Shown here piece after piece: positions 42,743 through 52,616 of a stretch of DNA of 64,000 nucleotides. Every line of letters starts with the position of its first letter. The first letter of the stretch is position 1. Source of the stretch: Planctomycetaceae bacterium (GTDB lineage: Bacteria > Planctomycetota > Planctomycetia > Pirellulales > Pirellulaceae); the NCBI GenBank assembly GCA_002709225.1, contig PAQH01000059.1:1-64000 (forward strand), read 5' to 3'. Under the pieces are notes generated by a model that saw only the letters and a program-made list of their open reading frames with translations, did no database searches and had not been told where the DNA came from. A program made the position numbers and the translations under genes.

Positions 42743-44245
42743 ATGAATTACAGCCAACTGAATCGCTCACGCACCCTTTCGTTGCGCAACACTTTCGATT
42801 GTGGCTGGCTCCGTCATTGGCACCACTACTTACGACAGCGTGCCATCATTACAACGGTCTGCAGCGTCGCAATTGGAACCGTACTGGCGATGCCAGCCGG
42901 CAGCAGTGAACCGACATCACCCACGGACAAGAAAACCGCGTTCGATCTTTATGTGACAACGCCAGACAAGGCTTTTTCGTGGAAGCTCGTTCAAGAATTC
43001 GATGCGCCAGAAGCCACAACTTACCTAGTGGACATGACATCCCAGCGGTGGCGAACGGCCGATGAAGTAAACCGACCAACCTGGCAACATTGGCTCACCA
43101 TTGTCAGACCCAAGAACGTCCGCTCCAAAACCGCCATGCTCTTTATTGGTGGCGGGCGGAATGGCAATCAACCTCCGCAGCAAGCGCGGGACATGATCCT
43201 CTAACTTGCCATTGCCAGCCAAACCGTCGTCTGCGAACTTGGCATGATTCCCAACCAACCACTGATCTTCCATAACGATGGCGTTGAACGAAGTGAAGAC
43301 GATCTAATCGCGTATGCCTGGGACAAATACCTGAAGACCGAAGATCCCCACTGACTCCCCAGACTACCAATGGTCAAAGCGGTAATTCGCGCCATGGATT
43401 CGGTCCAATCCCTGTTGAAATCAAGAGCAGCGAACCCACTGTCAATCGAACAGTTCGTAATCGCTGGTGGTTCCAAAAGAGGCTGGACAACATGGATGAC
43501 CGCAGCCGCGGACGACCGCGTAACTGCGATACTTCCAATTGTCATCGATGTCCTGAATGTGAAGATCTCAATGGATCACCACTACGCAGCCTATGGATTC
43601 TGGGCTCCCGCAATCGGCGACTACGTGCGACACAAGGTCACACACCGGCGGAATGCACCCCGCTACGCGAAGTTGTTACAACTCGTTGATCCCTATGCAT
43701 ATCGCTCTCGATTCAAGATGCCCAAGTGTATCATCAACGCGACCGGCGACGAGTTCTTCTTACCCGATTCATCGCAGTTCTACTTCAACGATCTGCCTGG
43801 CGAAAAACACCTTTGCTATGTACCTAACTCCAATCATTCGCTGCAAGGGACAGATGCTCTCGATACAATACTGGCATACTATTTCTGTATTGCACACGGC
43901 ATTCCCCGTCCGCGTTTTAGCTGGCAATACAAAGCACCCGGGTTACTAAGTGTCACCACGGAAACAACACCTACCCGCGTACGATTGTGGCAAGCACACA
44001 ATCCAAAAGCACGTGATTTTCGCGTCCAGACTATCGGACGGGCATATCGATCTGAAGAGCTTGTCCCACATTCAGAGAAACAGTATCGCGTCGCCATTAC
44101 ATTACCTAAAGAAGGCTGGACTGCGTTTTTTATTCAACTTGAGTTTGATGTTGGGGCACCGACACAGCTGCGATTAACAACCCCCGCCTACGTGATTCCT
44201 GACACACTACCATTTTCCGCCAAGCATGCGCCCGAACTCCCGTAA
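42743..44245 (+). pseudogene. PhoPQ-activated pathogenicity-related (PqaA-like) protein with two in-frame stops
   Basis: The whole reading frame keeps PqaA-type sequence: YLVDMTSQRWRTADEVNRPT, AMLFIGGGRNGNQPPQQARD, then TAA at 43202, then ELGMIPNQPLIFHNDG, then TGA at 43352, then LPRLPMVKAVIRAMD. The catalytic Ser lies in VIAGGSKRGWTTW, an acid in INATGDEFFLPDS and His in VPNSNHSL. The TGA falls where the family has Trp (HWLPRLPMVKA-like), so a single G-to-A change would explain it. No frameshift is needed. A hydrophobic segment near the start could be a signal peptide. ATG 42743 has AGGA seven bases upstream. Probably a pseudogene, unless the stops are errors. Confidence 0.8.
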
Positions 44246-44770
44246 TCGCCACCCGAGGAGCAGAATACGCTTGAGCCGTTCGTGTACCAGCCCTCGTCAG
44301 GCAACGCCTGCACACTCCCTGAAGGCGGCAATCTCCCCGTCGCAACGCCATTTCGGCCAATGGGAGATGCGGGGCAAAATCCTCCCCACAGCATCACCAA
44401 CAAAATCACTCGGATACTACAGAAGCCGCAATTCGGTGGTCTGGTATAGAACCAACGAAGCTGAGCGCCCGGCAAAGCGGCTTCTAGCGCACAGTATTCT
44501 TGACCAAACCAACCTCAACCAATTGCGCCAAACCGTAGGGGGCTCGCGCAGGCGGCCTTCGGAACCGGAAGATTCTCGCACCCCTCCCCAATGGTGGCAA
44601 ACGAGCCCTCGCCGCCACAGGATTCCTTCCGGTAGGCTTCGCGCGAGACGCACCAGCCGATACTCTGGTAGCCGTTGTCGAATCGTTGGGTCGGGATGCA
44701 GTTGCCGGATCCGAAGTCAGTCGGGAATTGGGTGGATTCTTCAAACAGCATGTAACAACGCGGAACCATC
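44246..44770. other. 525-base region ahead of the pnt operon
   Basis: No gene with a start. Two stretches look coding by composition: the frame continuing the PqaA-like gene past its stop to about 44450, and another from 44539 into the pntA1 start (for example ADTLVAVVESLGRDAVAGSE) with no ATG. Both may be remnants or chance. The pnt promoter should lie here but was not identified. Confidence 0.3.
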
Positions 44771-46402
44771 ATGAAAATTGCGGTTCTGAAAGAGACGTTT
44801 CCCGGTGAATGTCGAGTGGCACTGGTACCAGATTCACTGGCGTCACTGGTCAATCAAGAATTGCAGATTCTGGTGGAACGTTCGGCCGGTGAGGCAGCCG
44901 GTTTTGCTGATACCGAATACGAAGCCGAAGGTGCGAATCTCGTCAGCCGTGAAGAGGCTTTTCACGCTGACATTCTTTTGCAAGTCCGCACTTGCAGCGC
45001 CAATCCGGAAGCGGGACGCGCCGACCTGGAACAATTTAGATCTGGCCAGACAGTCATCGGCATGTGCGATCCTCTGGGGAATCCGCAAACCATTCAGGAA
45101 ATGGCAAACGCTGGAGTCACTGTCCTGGCGCTGGAAATGGTGCCACGTATCGCGCGAGCGCAAGCGATGGACGCATTGTCATCGATGGCAATGATTGCTG
45201 GATATCGTGCAGTACTCCTGGCTGCAAATCACCTTCCTCGCATGTTCCCCATGGTCACCTATGCGGCCGGCCTGCTAAGACCCGCACGTGTCTTTGTGAT
45301 TGGAGCAGGAGTGGCTGGCCTGCGTGCCATTGCTACCGCACGACAGTTGGGCGCTGTAGTACAGGCACACGATATCCGTCCTGGAAGCGCAGAGGAAGTA
45401 CTCAGTGTCGGTGCAAAATTTATCGAACTACCTCTCAATGCGGATACTGAAGACGAAGGCGGGTATGCCCGTGCCTTAACCGAGGACGACTATGGCCGGC
45501 AAAGAGAATTAATCCAAAGTATTGCCGTGGAAAGCGATGTCGTAATTACTACGGCGGCAATCCCCGGCGCCAAATCTCCCTTATTACTTACAGCGACTGC
45601 AATTGAGCAAATGCGGCGAGGAACCGTTGTGGTCGACTTGGCGGCGCAGGGTGGCGGCAATTGCGAATTGACCCAACCGGACAAAACAACCGTTGCCAAT
45701 GGAGTCACCATTCTCGGGCCTACCAATGTCACCAGCCAGGTCCCGGATCACGCCAGCCAAATGTTCTCGAGCAACGTCACCAAACTGCTTCTCCATATCA
45801 CCAAGGATGGTGCATTGGACTTGAACCTCGAGGATGAAATCGTCTGCGAAACGCTCGTCGCCGACAACCAGCAGGTGGTCCATACACGTCTCCGGGACCT
45901 ACTTGGACTAACCGAAGTTGACTCCGTACTATCACCAGAAACAGAAGGCGACGTGGAACCAACGCCAAATGCGCAACAAGAGGATGATGCCGAAGATCTT
46001 GAAGAAGAAATTCAAATCGAGCCTGAGGACGCTGACGATTCCGCCAGTTCCGTTGCAGCGTCATCTGCATCCTCACAAGCCGATGGCTCTACCCCTGAAT
46101 CCCGACAGACCGAATCGAAGGTGGTCGAAATCGCCGAAAACACCGTCCCATCTCCCGAGCCTGCTCACGAATCGGTCACACCGCCGGTTCCGCAGGAGCC
46201 AACAGCCGATATCGCTGACACCAGTTCCAACCACAACCAGCCTGCCGATGAAACGGAAGAGCTGCTAAGTGCACTGGAAGAAACACCGCATCCCCATAAC
46301 TCGGAAGTGGCGCACCCCGACACCAGTTCTCGGGACGACTCGGCTCCGACGTCCATAGCCGACCAACAACCCTCTCAGGATTCGGAAGAAACAAAGCAAT
46401 AG
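44771..46402 (+). CDS. pntA1: NAD(P) transhydrogenase alpha subunit, part 1 (NAD-binding), with acidic extension
   Basis: 543 residues. The first 385 match the soluble NAD-binding domain I of proton-translocating transhydrogenase: KETFPGECRVALVPDSL near residue 8, VTYAAGLLRPARVFVIGAGV with the Rossmann loop GAGVAGLRA near 178, QAHDIRPGSAEEVLSVGAKF, ITTAAIPGAKSPLLLT and VVDLAAQGGGNCELT. The enzyme couples hydride transfer from NADH to NADP+ with proton entry. Usual length is about 380-400; here an extra 150-residue tail rich in Glu, Asp, Ser, Gln and Pro follows residue 390, absent from the usual form. Weak ribosome site. First gene of pntA1-pntA2-pntB. Confidence 0.93.
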   Translation: MKIAVLKETFPGECRVALVPDSLASLVNQELQILVERSAGEAAGFADTEYEAEGANLVSREEAFHADILLQVRTCSANPEAGRADLEQFRSGQTVIGMCDPLGNPQTIQEMANAGVTVLALEMVPRIARAQAMDALSSMAMIAGYRAVLLAANHLPRMFPMVTYAAGLLRPARVFVIGAGVAGLRAIATARQLGAVVQAHDIRPGSAEEVLSVGAKFIELPLNADTEDEGGYARALTEDDYGRQRELIQSIAVESDVVITTAAIPGAKSPLLLTATAIEQMRRGTVVVDLAAQGGGNCELTQPDKTTVANGVTILGPTNVTSQVPDHASQMFSSNVTKLLLHITKDGALDLNLEDEIVCETLVADNQQVVHTRLRDLLGLTEVDSVLSPETEGDVEPTPNAQQEDDAEDLEEEIQIEPEDADDSASSVAASSASSQADGSTPESRQTESKVVEIAENTVPSPEPAHESVTPPVPQEPTADIADTSSNHNQPADETEELLSALEETPHPHNSEVAHPDTSSRDDSAPTSIADQQPSQDSEETKQ

Positions 46403-46507
46403 TAGGGTATCTACGAACCCGAACAGTAGAAAGTCCCTCCTCGGAAAACAGGAATGTTCGTTCGTACATCGCTATTTGAGTTAAAAGAATCGCAGGAAAT
46501 CCCGACC

Positions 46508-47026
46508 ATGCAACACTGGACGCGACTTCTCACTATTCTGGTTTTTGGGGCACCTTGGCTTGTCCTGCTCGGCCTTGCTGTCGCCGCAGACCCCGCGCCA
46601 AAGTCAGGAACAAGCCGTACGAATCAGACTGTCACCACTGCAACCACCGAAACGGCACCGGAAAACGACATCCCCTCGCCATCGGCCCGAAAACCGCAAT
46701 CAACAGCGACGCAACAGGACCAAGCTGTCGCACAGGTAACGCAACCTGCTTCAGAGCTATTGATCGCAAGCCTGGCAATTTTCGTCTTGGCGGTATTCGT
46801 CGGCTTTGAAGTCATCTCCAAGGTCCCGCCCATGCTCCATACCCCACTCATGTCGGGGTCAAACGCGATCAGTGGAATTACCGTTGTGGGAGCTCTCGTC
46901 GTCACTGCTTCGGGGTCGTATTTTGCTTCGGTCCTCGGCATGCTGGCGGTCATTCTGGCAATGATAAATGTCACCGGCGGATTCCTGGTAACCCATCGCA
47001 TGTTATCCATGTTCCAGAAAAAGTAA
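46508..47026 (+). CDS. pntA2: NAD(P) transhydrogenase alpha subunit, part 2 (membrane)
   Basis: 172 residues. An N-terminal hydrophobic segment (LLTILVFGAPWLVLLGLAVA) may be a signal or first membrane helix, followed by a polar linker of about 50 residues. The membrane core reads ELLIASLAIFVLAVFVGFEV, SKVPPMLHTPLMSGSNAISG, and three further helices ending VTGGFLVTHRMLSMFQKK. That is the typical domain II alpha part. ATG 46508 has AGGA about ten bases upstream; the earlier ORF start at 46454 lies before it. It lies between pntA1 and pntB, 20 bases before the latter. Confidence 0.92.
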   Translation: MQHWTRLLTILVFGAPWLVLLGLAVAADPAPKSGTSRTNQTVTTATTETAPENDIPSPSARKPQSTATQQDQAVAQVTQPASELLIASLAIFVLAVFVGFEVISKVPPMLHTPLMSGSNAISGITVVGALVVTASGSYFASVLGMLAVILAMINVTGGFLVTHRMLSMFQKK

Positions 47027-47045
47027 TTTACCCGAGAATGACATC

Positions 47046-48416
47046 GTGACTCCTTCGCTGACACAATTAGCCTACGTCGCCGCCGCCGTACTGTTCATCG
47101 TCGGTTTGAAGCGGATGTCACATCCGCGAACCGCTGTACAAGGTAACGTACTGGGCATTGCGGGCATGGGCCTAGCAATCCTGCTCGCCCTTACGTCCGG
47201 CCAACTGGAACATCATTGGCTCATCGGAATCGGTCTGCTCGTCGGCACAGCCATTGGAATTGGTTTTGCCTTGACCGTAAAAATGACAGACATGCCACAG
47301 ATGGTGGCACTATTTAACGGATTTGGTGGCGCAGCATCAGTTCTTGTCGCGGCCGGTGCCTTGTTACATAACACCGCTGACGCGGTTTCTTCACGAACTG
47401 CGGTTGGCATTTCTGGTGTGATCGGCGCGATTACGTTCTGGGGAAGTCTGGTGGCATTTGGAAAACTACAGGAACTGGATCTATTCAAGAAGCCAATTGA
47501 TTTTCCTTACAAACAGCCCGTCACGATTGCCATCGCTTGTTTAATGTTACTCTTGACGATTGTGCTAGGTCTGGGGGCCGGGCATTGGCTTTTTATACCA
47601 ACCGTCCTACTGGCCTCCGCGATCGGAATCCTCCTGGTCAATCCCATCGGTGGGGCAGATATGCCAGTGGTAATCGCCTTGTTGAACTCTTACTCAGGCC
47701 TGGCAGCCGCCGCTACGGGATTTGTAATCAACAACCACGTGCTCGTTATTTCGGGTTCACTGGTCGGCGCGTCGGGAATCATTCTGACACGGCTGATGTG
47801 TAAAGCCATGAACCGTTCGCTCTCAAACGTGTTGTTCGGAGTCGTAGCGACTGGAAACAATGACGGCGATGACGATATCTACGAGAATGTCCAAATCACC
47901 ACCGCGGACAATGTCGCTTTGATGCTCGAAGCGGCCCAACGGATCGTTTTTGTTCCTGGTTACGGCATGGCAGTAGCACAAGCGCAACACGCGGTCCGAA
48001 ATCTCTCCAAGATTCTGGAGGCCCAACAAACGACGGTCGAGTATGCGATACACCCCGTCGCCGGTCGCATGCCCGGGCACATGAACGTGCTTTTGGCCGA
48101 AGCCGATGTCCCCTACGACCAGCTGATCGAAATGGATCAGATAAACCCGACGATGGACAGTGTCGACGTCGCCATCGTCCTGGGCGCGAACGATGTCGTC
48201 AATCCAGTGGCACGCACTGATCCTCAAAGTCCCATCGCCGGAATGCCGATCATCGACGTCGATCAAGCACGTATCGTAATTGTCATTAAACGCAGCCTCA
48301 GTGCCGGCTTTGCGGGAATCCCCAACCCGCTCTTTGCGAATAGTAATACTTGGATGCTATTCGGGGACGGACAACAAGCTGTGCTCGACATTACGACTGC
48401 CATTACTGACGGCTAG
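47046..48416 (+). CDS. pntB: NAD(P) transhydrogenase beta subunit
   Basis: 456 residues, the usual length. Nine or so membrane helices (for example MGLAILLALTSGQLEHHWLI and LMLLLTIVLGLGAGHWLFIP) form the proton channel half. The C-terminal NADP-binding domain III shows VFVPGYGMAVAQAQHAVRNL, then IHPVAGRMPGHMNVLLAEAD, ALGANDVVNPVART and VIVIKRSLSAGFAGIPNPLF. The start is GTG 47046. The stop lies six bases from the convergent TauE gene's stop, so the operon has no room for its own terminator. Confidence 0.95.
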   Translation: MTPSLTQLAYVAAAVLFIVGLKRMSHPRTAVQGNVLGIAGMGLAILLALTSGQLEHHWLIGIGLLVGTAIGIGFALTVKMTDMPQMVALFNGFGGAASVLVAAGALLHNTADAVSSRTAVGISGVIGAITFWGSLVAFGKLQELDLFKKPIDFPYKQPVTIAIACLMLLLTIVLGLGAGHWLFIPTVLLASAIGILLVNPIGGADMPVVIALLNSYSGLAAAATGFVINNHVLVISGSLVGASGIILTRLMCKAMNRSLSNVLFGVVATGNNDGDDDIYENVQITTADNVALMLEAAQRIVFVPGYGMAVAQAQHAVRNLSKILEAQQTTVEYAIHPVAGRMPGHMNVLLAEADVPYDQLIEMDQINPTMDSVDVAIVLGANDVVNPVARTDPQSPIAGMPIIDVDQARIVIVIKRSLSAGFAGIPNPLFANSNTWMLFGDGQQAVLDITTAITDG

Positions 48417-48421
48417 CGAAT

Positions 48422-49165
48422 TCAGGGAAACGCCAGGACCGTGCTGGCAATCAATGCGAAACCGAGCACGATCAGCAAGAAATATACCCATTTGGTAAAA
48501 GCTTCTGGGTGAAATTGTTTGTGTAACCAGTGACCAAGCAATACCGCCGCCAGTGTCGCGGGTACTGATTTCGCAAAGTACCAACCAACGGTCGCGTCCA
48601 GACGTCCCGAGAGACTATGGCCAGCGATAATCAACAAGCTGGTCGGCAAAGAGAACGCCTGGATCGTCGCGCGAAAATCCGACGGACTCCAACGCCGACA
48701 TGCCGCGTAAATGACCAGTACGGGACCCGCCGTATTGTACGCGCCTCCCAGGATACCTGCCAGGAATCCAAAGACACCGGCCAACCGGTCACTCGGCAAG
48801 CGAAACAAACTCGGTTGTGAAAGCTGATAAGTCCCAAACGAAATCAATACGCCCGCCAACACATATTTCACCAGGCTTTCCGGAATTTTCTCCAACAACA
48901 ACAGGCCAACGGGAATCCCAAACCAGGCTGCCAAGATCAAACGCCACGCTCCAGAAAACTGAACCTGGCGCCAATCCCGAATCAGGATTGCTCCGGCGAT
49001 GGTTATGGAGTTCAAAGCAACCCAGGGCGCTGCGACATCGGTCGCAAACAAAATCGAGAGCAGCGGCATCGAGATCAGTGCTTCGCCAAACCCGAATGTT
49101 GAGCGGGACAGCGCCGCAACGAAGACGACTCCAAGCGCAGCAACATACACCGGTTCCACGGTCAT
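48422..49165 (-). CDS. TauE/SafE family membrane permease
   Basis: 247 residues with about eight hydrophobic helices. The repeated family motif appears at FVAALSRSTFGFGEALISMP near residue 16 and FLAGILGGAYNTAGPVLVIY near 135. The family exports sulfite, sulfonates or other organic anions. Substrate cannot be told here. It overlaps nothing but converges on pntB within six bases. ATG 49165. Confidence 0.88.
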   Translation of the reverse strand: MTVEPVYVAALGVVFVAALSRSTFGFGEALISMPLLSILFATDVAAPWVALNSITIAGAILIRDWRQVQFSGAWRLILAAWFGIPVGLLLLEKIPESLVKYVLAGVLISFGTYQLSQPSLFRLPSDRLAGVFGFLAGILGGAYNTAGPVLVIYAACRRWSPSDFRATIQAFSLPTSLLIIAGHSLSGRLDATVGWYFAKSVPATLAAVLLGHWLHKQFHPEAFTKWVYFLLIVLGFALIASTVLAFP

Positions 49166-49301
49166 TCAGACGATCCGTTCATAAGCTACTCCGGATACCC
49201 CGCTGGCAACTTCTCCAACACATCGTCATGAGATCCACATACTGGAAATGACAATGACTAGGAGGCGCGCCTTCGTTGGTTCTTTTGTATTGAAATCGCG
49301 G

Positions 49302-50021
49302 CTAATGAAAATCCGGAATCTCTGCGCTTTGAGTGCCTTCGATCATGCCAGCCAGAAATTCCGCCGTGTTCGTAACGATGGAATCGATCATGGACTGCCC
49401 CGCGTCGGCCGAGGCTTCCTGAGGCGATCGATCTTCCTGATCTTGCATCGCGTCGTGACGTACGTTGTCAGGAAATGCGGCCAGGGCAAATGCTGTCTCA
49501 AATTCTTGCGCATGTCCTGGCCAAACACCCGTATTGAGATTAGCCTGCGCGACTCCTTCGTCAAGGAAATCCCAATACGGCTTGAACCACAAATTAATTT
49601 CCAGGCGCTGCAAGAATTGCCCCCAAATCCCCTCGCAGGGAGCCACGTTTCCACCATGTCCATTCAACACGAGAATATTCGTGATTCCAGCGTGGTTCAC
49701 ACTGCGAATCGTGTCAAACAACACTCCCAGCCAACTCCCAGGCATCGCCGTCAACGTACCTTGGTGGCGCATATGGTGCTCACTAATTCCAATGCTCATC
49801 GAAGGCGCTACCACCACTTGTGGGTCTAATTTCTTAGCTACCTCAACTGCGATATGCATCACACTACGGAAGTCATGCTCCATTGCCAGATGCTCAAGAT
49901 GTTGCTCAGTAGCCGCCACCGGGATGATGCAAGCGTTTAATTCTCCCGACTCCATTCGTTGACGAAATTCGCGGCGTGTGTGTTTGGCCAATAGGACTCG
50001 GTTGTCAATTTGCTCGAGCAT
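49302..50021 (-). CDS. Creatininase-family amidohydrolase
   Basis: 239 residues. The metal-binding motifs of creatininases are seen: VAATEQHLEHLAMEHDFR (Glu, His, Asp) near residue 35 and VLNGHGGNVAPCEG near 117, then GHAQEFETAFALAAFP with Glu. The family hydrolyses cyclic or linear amides (creatinine, formamidopyrimidines in riboflavin or F420 biosynthesis). Here no biosynthesis genes are adjacent, so only the fold is certain. ATG 50021. It is followed by the TauE gene on the same strand after 136 bases. Confidence 0.9.
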   Translation of the reverse strand: MLEQIDNRVLLAKHTRREFRQRMESGELNACIIPVAATEQHLEHLAMEHDFRSVMHIAVEVAKKLDPQVVVAPSMSIGISEHHMRHQGTLTAMPGSWLGVLFDTIRSVNHAGITNILVLNGHGGNVAPCEGIWGQFLQRLEINLWFKPYWDFLDEGVAQANLNTGVWPGHAQEFETAFALAAFPDNVRHDAMQDQEDRSPQEASADAGQSMIDSIVTNTAEFLAGMIEGTQSAEIPDFH

Positions 50022-50290
50022 AAACTCTGCCCCCGGAAAATCGATTCATCCAAACCGCGAGGAGATCCATCCAGGACAAACTTCTCACGGAAACGGCTCC
50101 ACGATACCCACTTTGACAAGAATGGCAATCATGCATCTGGTGAACCACTTGCCCAAAGCTGTTTCCCGCTCATTCGAGAAACACAACCCCAGGTAGTCAG
50201 CAACGGAGTTCGTTGCAACTCCTGGCCACTGAATTCTGGTAACCGGTGATGTTTCAGGCATCCGCCAACGTACCACACAGCATCACGGGT

Positions 50291-51133
50291 TCAGGTCGTT
50301 GGCTTCCCTGTTTTTCTTCGCCTACGGTCGTTGTGCCGCCGGCGCGCATTTTCACAGAGAACACAACGATGTTTGTAGTAACGGCTGGTCCCCATACTGA
50401 TCTTCTTCTCACGAATGTGAAAAAAAGCCCGGCGTTTGGGCCAGCTACGTCTGCAGTCGGTACAGACCTGTTCGGGAAGCGGAGGGTCCCGGCGACGTAA
50501 CTCTTTTCGTTGCTGGAGTAGTTCTTTCTCGTGCGTGTTGCGGTGCGCCTCCCACATCCGCTTACTGGCCCGCTGAATTCTCTTGCGGGCAGCAGCCTGC
50601 TTCCGTTGAGAATAGGCCATCTTCACAACCACTTCGCGCGGCACTTTCAAACCTAATGCATTCTGCCACCTGGCAACGGTACTACGCGCAACCCCCCATA
50701 CCTTTCCGATCTCCTCTGGTGTTTGAGTCTTGGAATGCTGTCTCAAATAGGCTCTAAATTTTCGTTGTTCACCCGCTTCCCAAACTCGCTTTTTCTTCAT
50801 CAGCCGAGAACGACGACGGTTCGCAAGCTTCATTCGTCCCCATTGCTTGGTAATACTCCAACGCGTTCTGCCATTCCCACCTAGTAAATCAAACTCATGA
50901 ATCTCTTTTGGCGTAAATCCCTCCGACCGCAGCTTGCGCAGTCGCCGTCGCTCCTCCACCGACCACTTTTTTCGACTTGCTCGTTTTTCAACCAGAGCCA
51001 TTCGCGCAACCTGACTGCGAATGGCATTTAATGTCCGTCCGTCAAGACTTACGTCGGCCAGCACTCGCGCCTCGGTCATCACCTGACGGCGCAAGGCCTT
51101 TTTTTCCTTCGCGTTCCAGGGCTTTCCAGGCAT
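50291..51133 (-). CDS. Basic SANT/Myb-like HTH protein with C-terminal zinc knuckle
   Basis: 280 residues, very rich in Arg and Lys. Repeated helical modules look SANT/Myb-like: KPWNAKEKKALRRQVMTEAR, KKWSVEERRRLRKLRSEGFT, KRVWEAGEQRKFRAYLRQHS, and EEIGKVWGVARSTVARWQNA, which is a plain helix-turn-helix. The tail has two CxxC pairs, VCTDCRRSWPKRRAFFHIRE and HRCVLCENARRRHNDRRRRK, as a zinc-binding end. It is probably a DNA-binding protein. The build resembles small mobile or phage-linked regulators, but no mobile genes are nearby. ATG 51133, weak ribosome site. Confidence 0.68.
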   Translation of the reverse strand: MPGKPWNAKEKKALRRQVMTEARVLADVSLDGRTLNAIRSQVARMALVEKRASRKKWSVEERRRLRKLRSEGFTPKEIHEFDLLGGNGRTRWSITKQWGRMKLANRRRSRLMKKKRVWEAGEQRKFRAYLRQHSKTQTPEEIGKVWGVARSTVARWQNALGLKVPREVVVKMAYSQRKQAAARKRIQRASKRMWEAHRNTHEKELLQQRKELRRRDPPLPEQVCTDCRRSWPKRRAFFHIREKKISMGTSRYYKHRCVLCENARRRHNDRRRRKTGKPTT

Positions 51134-51531
51134 AGCTCATTCCGGGCTAAACCAACTGGCAAGTCTCCGCCGCGGGGCATAACGTCGTTCCCGAGTTCAT
51201 GCCAAACACACTGGCGAGCAACAGGAGGTGGGAGGCTCACCCCTCACGAACCCGCCAGCCGATGTGCAGTCCAATTTTAGGGCACACAGGAGAGAGCACA
51301 AAAGGTGTGAACGGCGACCAGACTATCACCTCCTGACGCGAGATGCAAACAGGGCGAACGGTGAGTTCAAGGACCACTCAAGTCTTGAGTTTCTCAGCAG
51401 AAACCATCAGGATGGACGAGCTGTTCTTCGAGACTGGATTGATTGGAACCGATTAACACTGGGCCGCTACACGCCTTGGTCTCTTGACCTTACGCCTACC
51501 TCATCAGCAGACTTCGCAAAAGGGCCACACC
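51134..51531. other. divergent gap between the SANT protein and the second Gfo/Idh gene
   Basis: 398 bases without a supported gene or RNA. The frame 51228-51704 on the plus strand runs into the oxidoreductase in another frame and has no domain. The promoters of the two divergent genes should lie here. Confidence 0.35.
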
Positions 51532-52509
51532 TTGACCTCAAATCCCGTTCGCATTGGTGTCGTCGGTCTCGGGGACTTCGGCTTGCGGCACGCAAAGACC
51601 ATCATGGGACTAGGCGAAGCCGAGCTCGTGGCACTGGTTACGCGCAGCCAGGAGACTCTGCAAGCCGCCCAGCTGCAATTACCCGATATCCGTGGGTGGA
51701 CTAACCTGGAGACTGCGATCGAAGAATCGACCGCTGAGGCATGGGTTGTGGCAAGTGCGACTCATGTGCACGTGCCCCAGACACAGCAACTTCTCAGATC
51801 TGGAAAAGCAGTATTACTAGAAAAACCGGTGGCCACCGAACTCTCGGAAGCAGAGCAGCTCGGATCGCTCGTAACAAACAATTCAGCCAATCTGATGATT
51901 GGCCACATCGTGCTGTTTAACAGCGAGTTCCAGGAACTCCTGAAGCTAGTTCACCAACAGAAAGAAATTGTATTCTTGGACTGCGTCCGCCACCGTCCCG
52001 GCCTGAACCTGCAACGGTCACCTCCAGAAAACCCATTGCATCTCACTATGGTTCATGATCTGTATTGCGCGCAAGCTTTGTTTGGCGGGTCCGAGCCTGA
52101 TCGGTTTGCGGCACAGCTCCACTACAGGGCAGGGCATCGAGTTGACCTGGCAACAGCAGAGTTAAGGTTTCCTTCCGGTGGAATCGCAAGGTTTGCGGCC
52201 TCGTATCTAACCCCATCAGGAATGGCAGGAGATGGATTCGATCGAATGGAAATATTTGGAGATTCATGGTCGGGTCGCATTAGTCCAAACCCACGGCCCT
52301 TGGAATGGTACGACGATCGAGCGCATTGGCCGATGGAACTGGAAATCCGCGACAACCCATTTGCCGCGACCGGCATGCTTGCTGAAGAAATACGTTGTTT
52401 TTGTCGGGTCGTTCGTGGACTGGAAAAGGTGCCGACAGGAGCTCGTTACGAGGATGCAATGCAAGTGCAACGTTGGCTTACAGAACTAGAAACTGCTGCA
52501 ACTTCCTGA
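51532..52509 (+). CDS. Gfo/Idh/MocA family oxidoreductase
   Basis: About 325 residues from TTG 51532, with AAAGGG eight bases upstream; the frame opens at 51484. Rossmann motif RIGVVGLGDFGLRHAKTI near residue 7, AWVVASATHVHV, and the family Lys in VLLEKPVATELSEAEQ near 95. The substrate-domain His motif reads LHLTMVHDLYCAQALFGG. The family acts on sugars and inositols with NAD(P). It stands alone, and its substrate is unknown. Confidence 0.85.
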   Translation: MTSNPVRIGVVGLGDFGLRHAKTIMGLGEAELVALVTRSQETLQAAQLQLPDIRGWTNLETAIEESTAEAWVVASATHVHVPQTQQLLRSGKAVLLEKPVATELSEAEQLGSLVTNNSANLMIGHIVLFNSEFQELLKLVHQQKEIVFLDCVRHRPGLNLQRSPPENPLHLTMVHDLYCAQALFGGSEPDRFAAQLHYRAGHRVDLATAELRFPSGGIARFAASYLTPSGMAGDGFDRMEIFGDSWSGRISPNPRPLEWYDDRAHWPMELEIRDNPFAATGMLAEEIRCFCRVVRGLEKVPTGARYEDAMQVQRWLTELETAATS

Positions 52510-52616
52510 CATTACCTATAGCGTCAACTGCCATCCAACATGGCTAACAAAACACTACGGATCAGCCACAACATTGAAATCTTGGTACGGCCGTACCTAC
52601 TTCTGCAAACCAGGAC

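Noticed and set aside
51228-51704. 158-codon plus-strand frame overlapping the start of the second Gfo/Idh gene
   Set aside because: It runs into a supported gene in another frame and has no recognisable domain.
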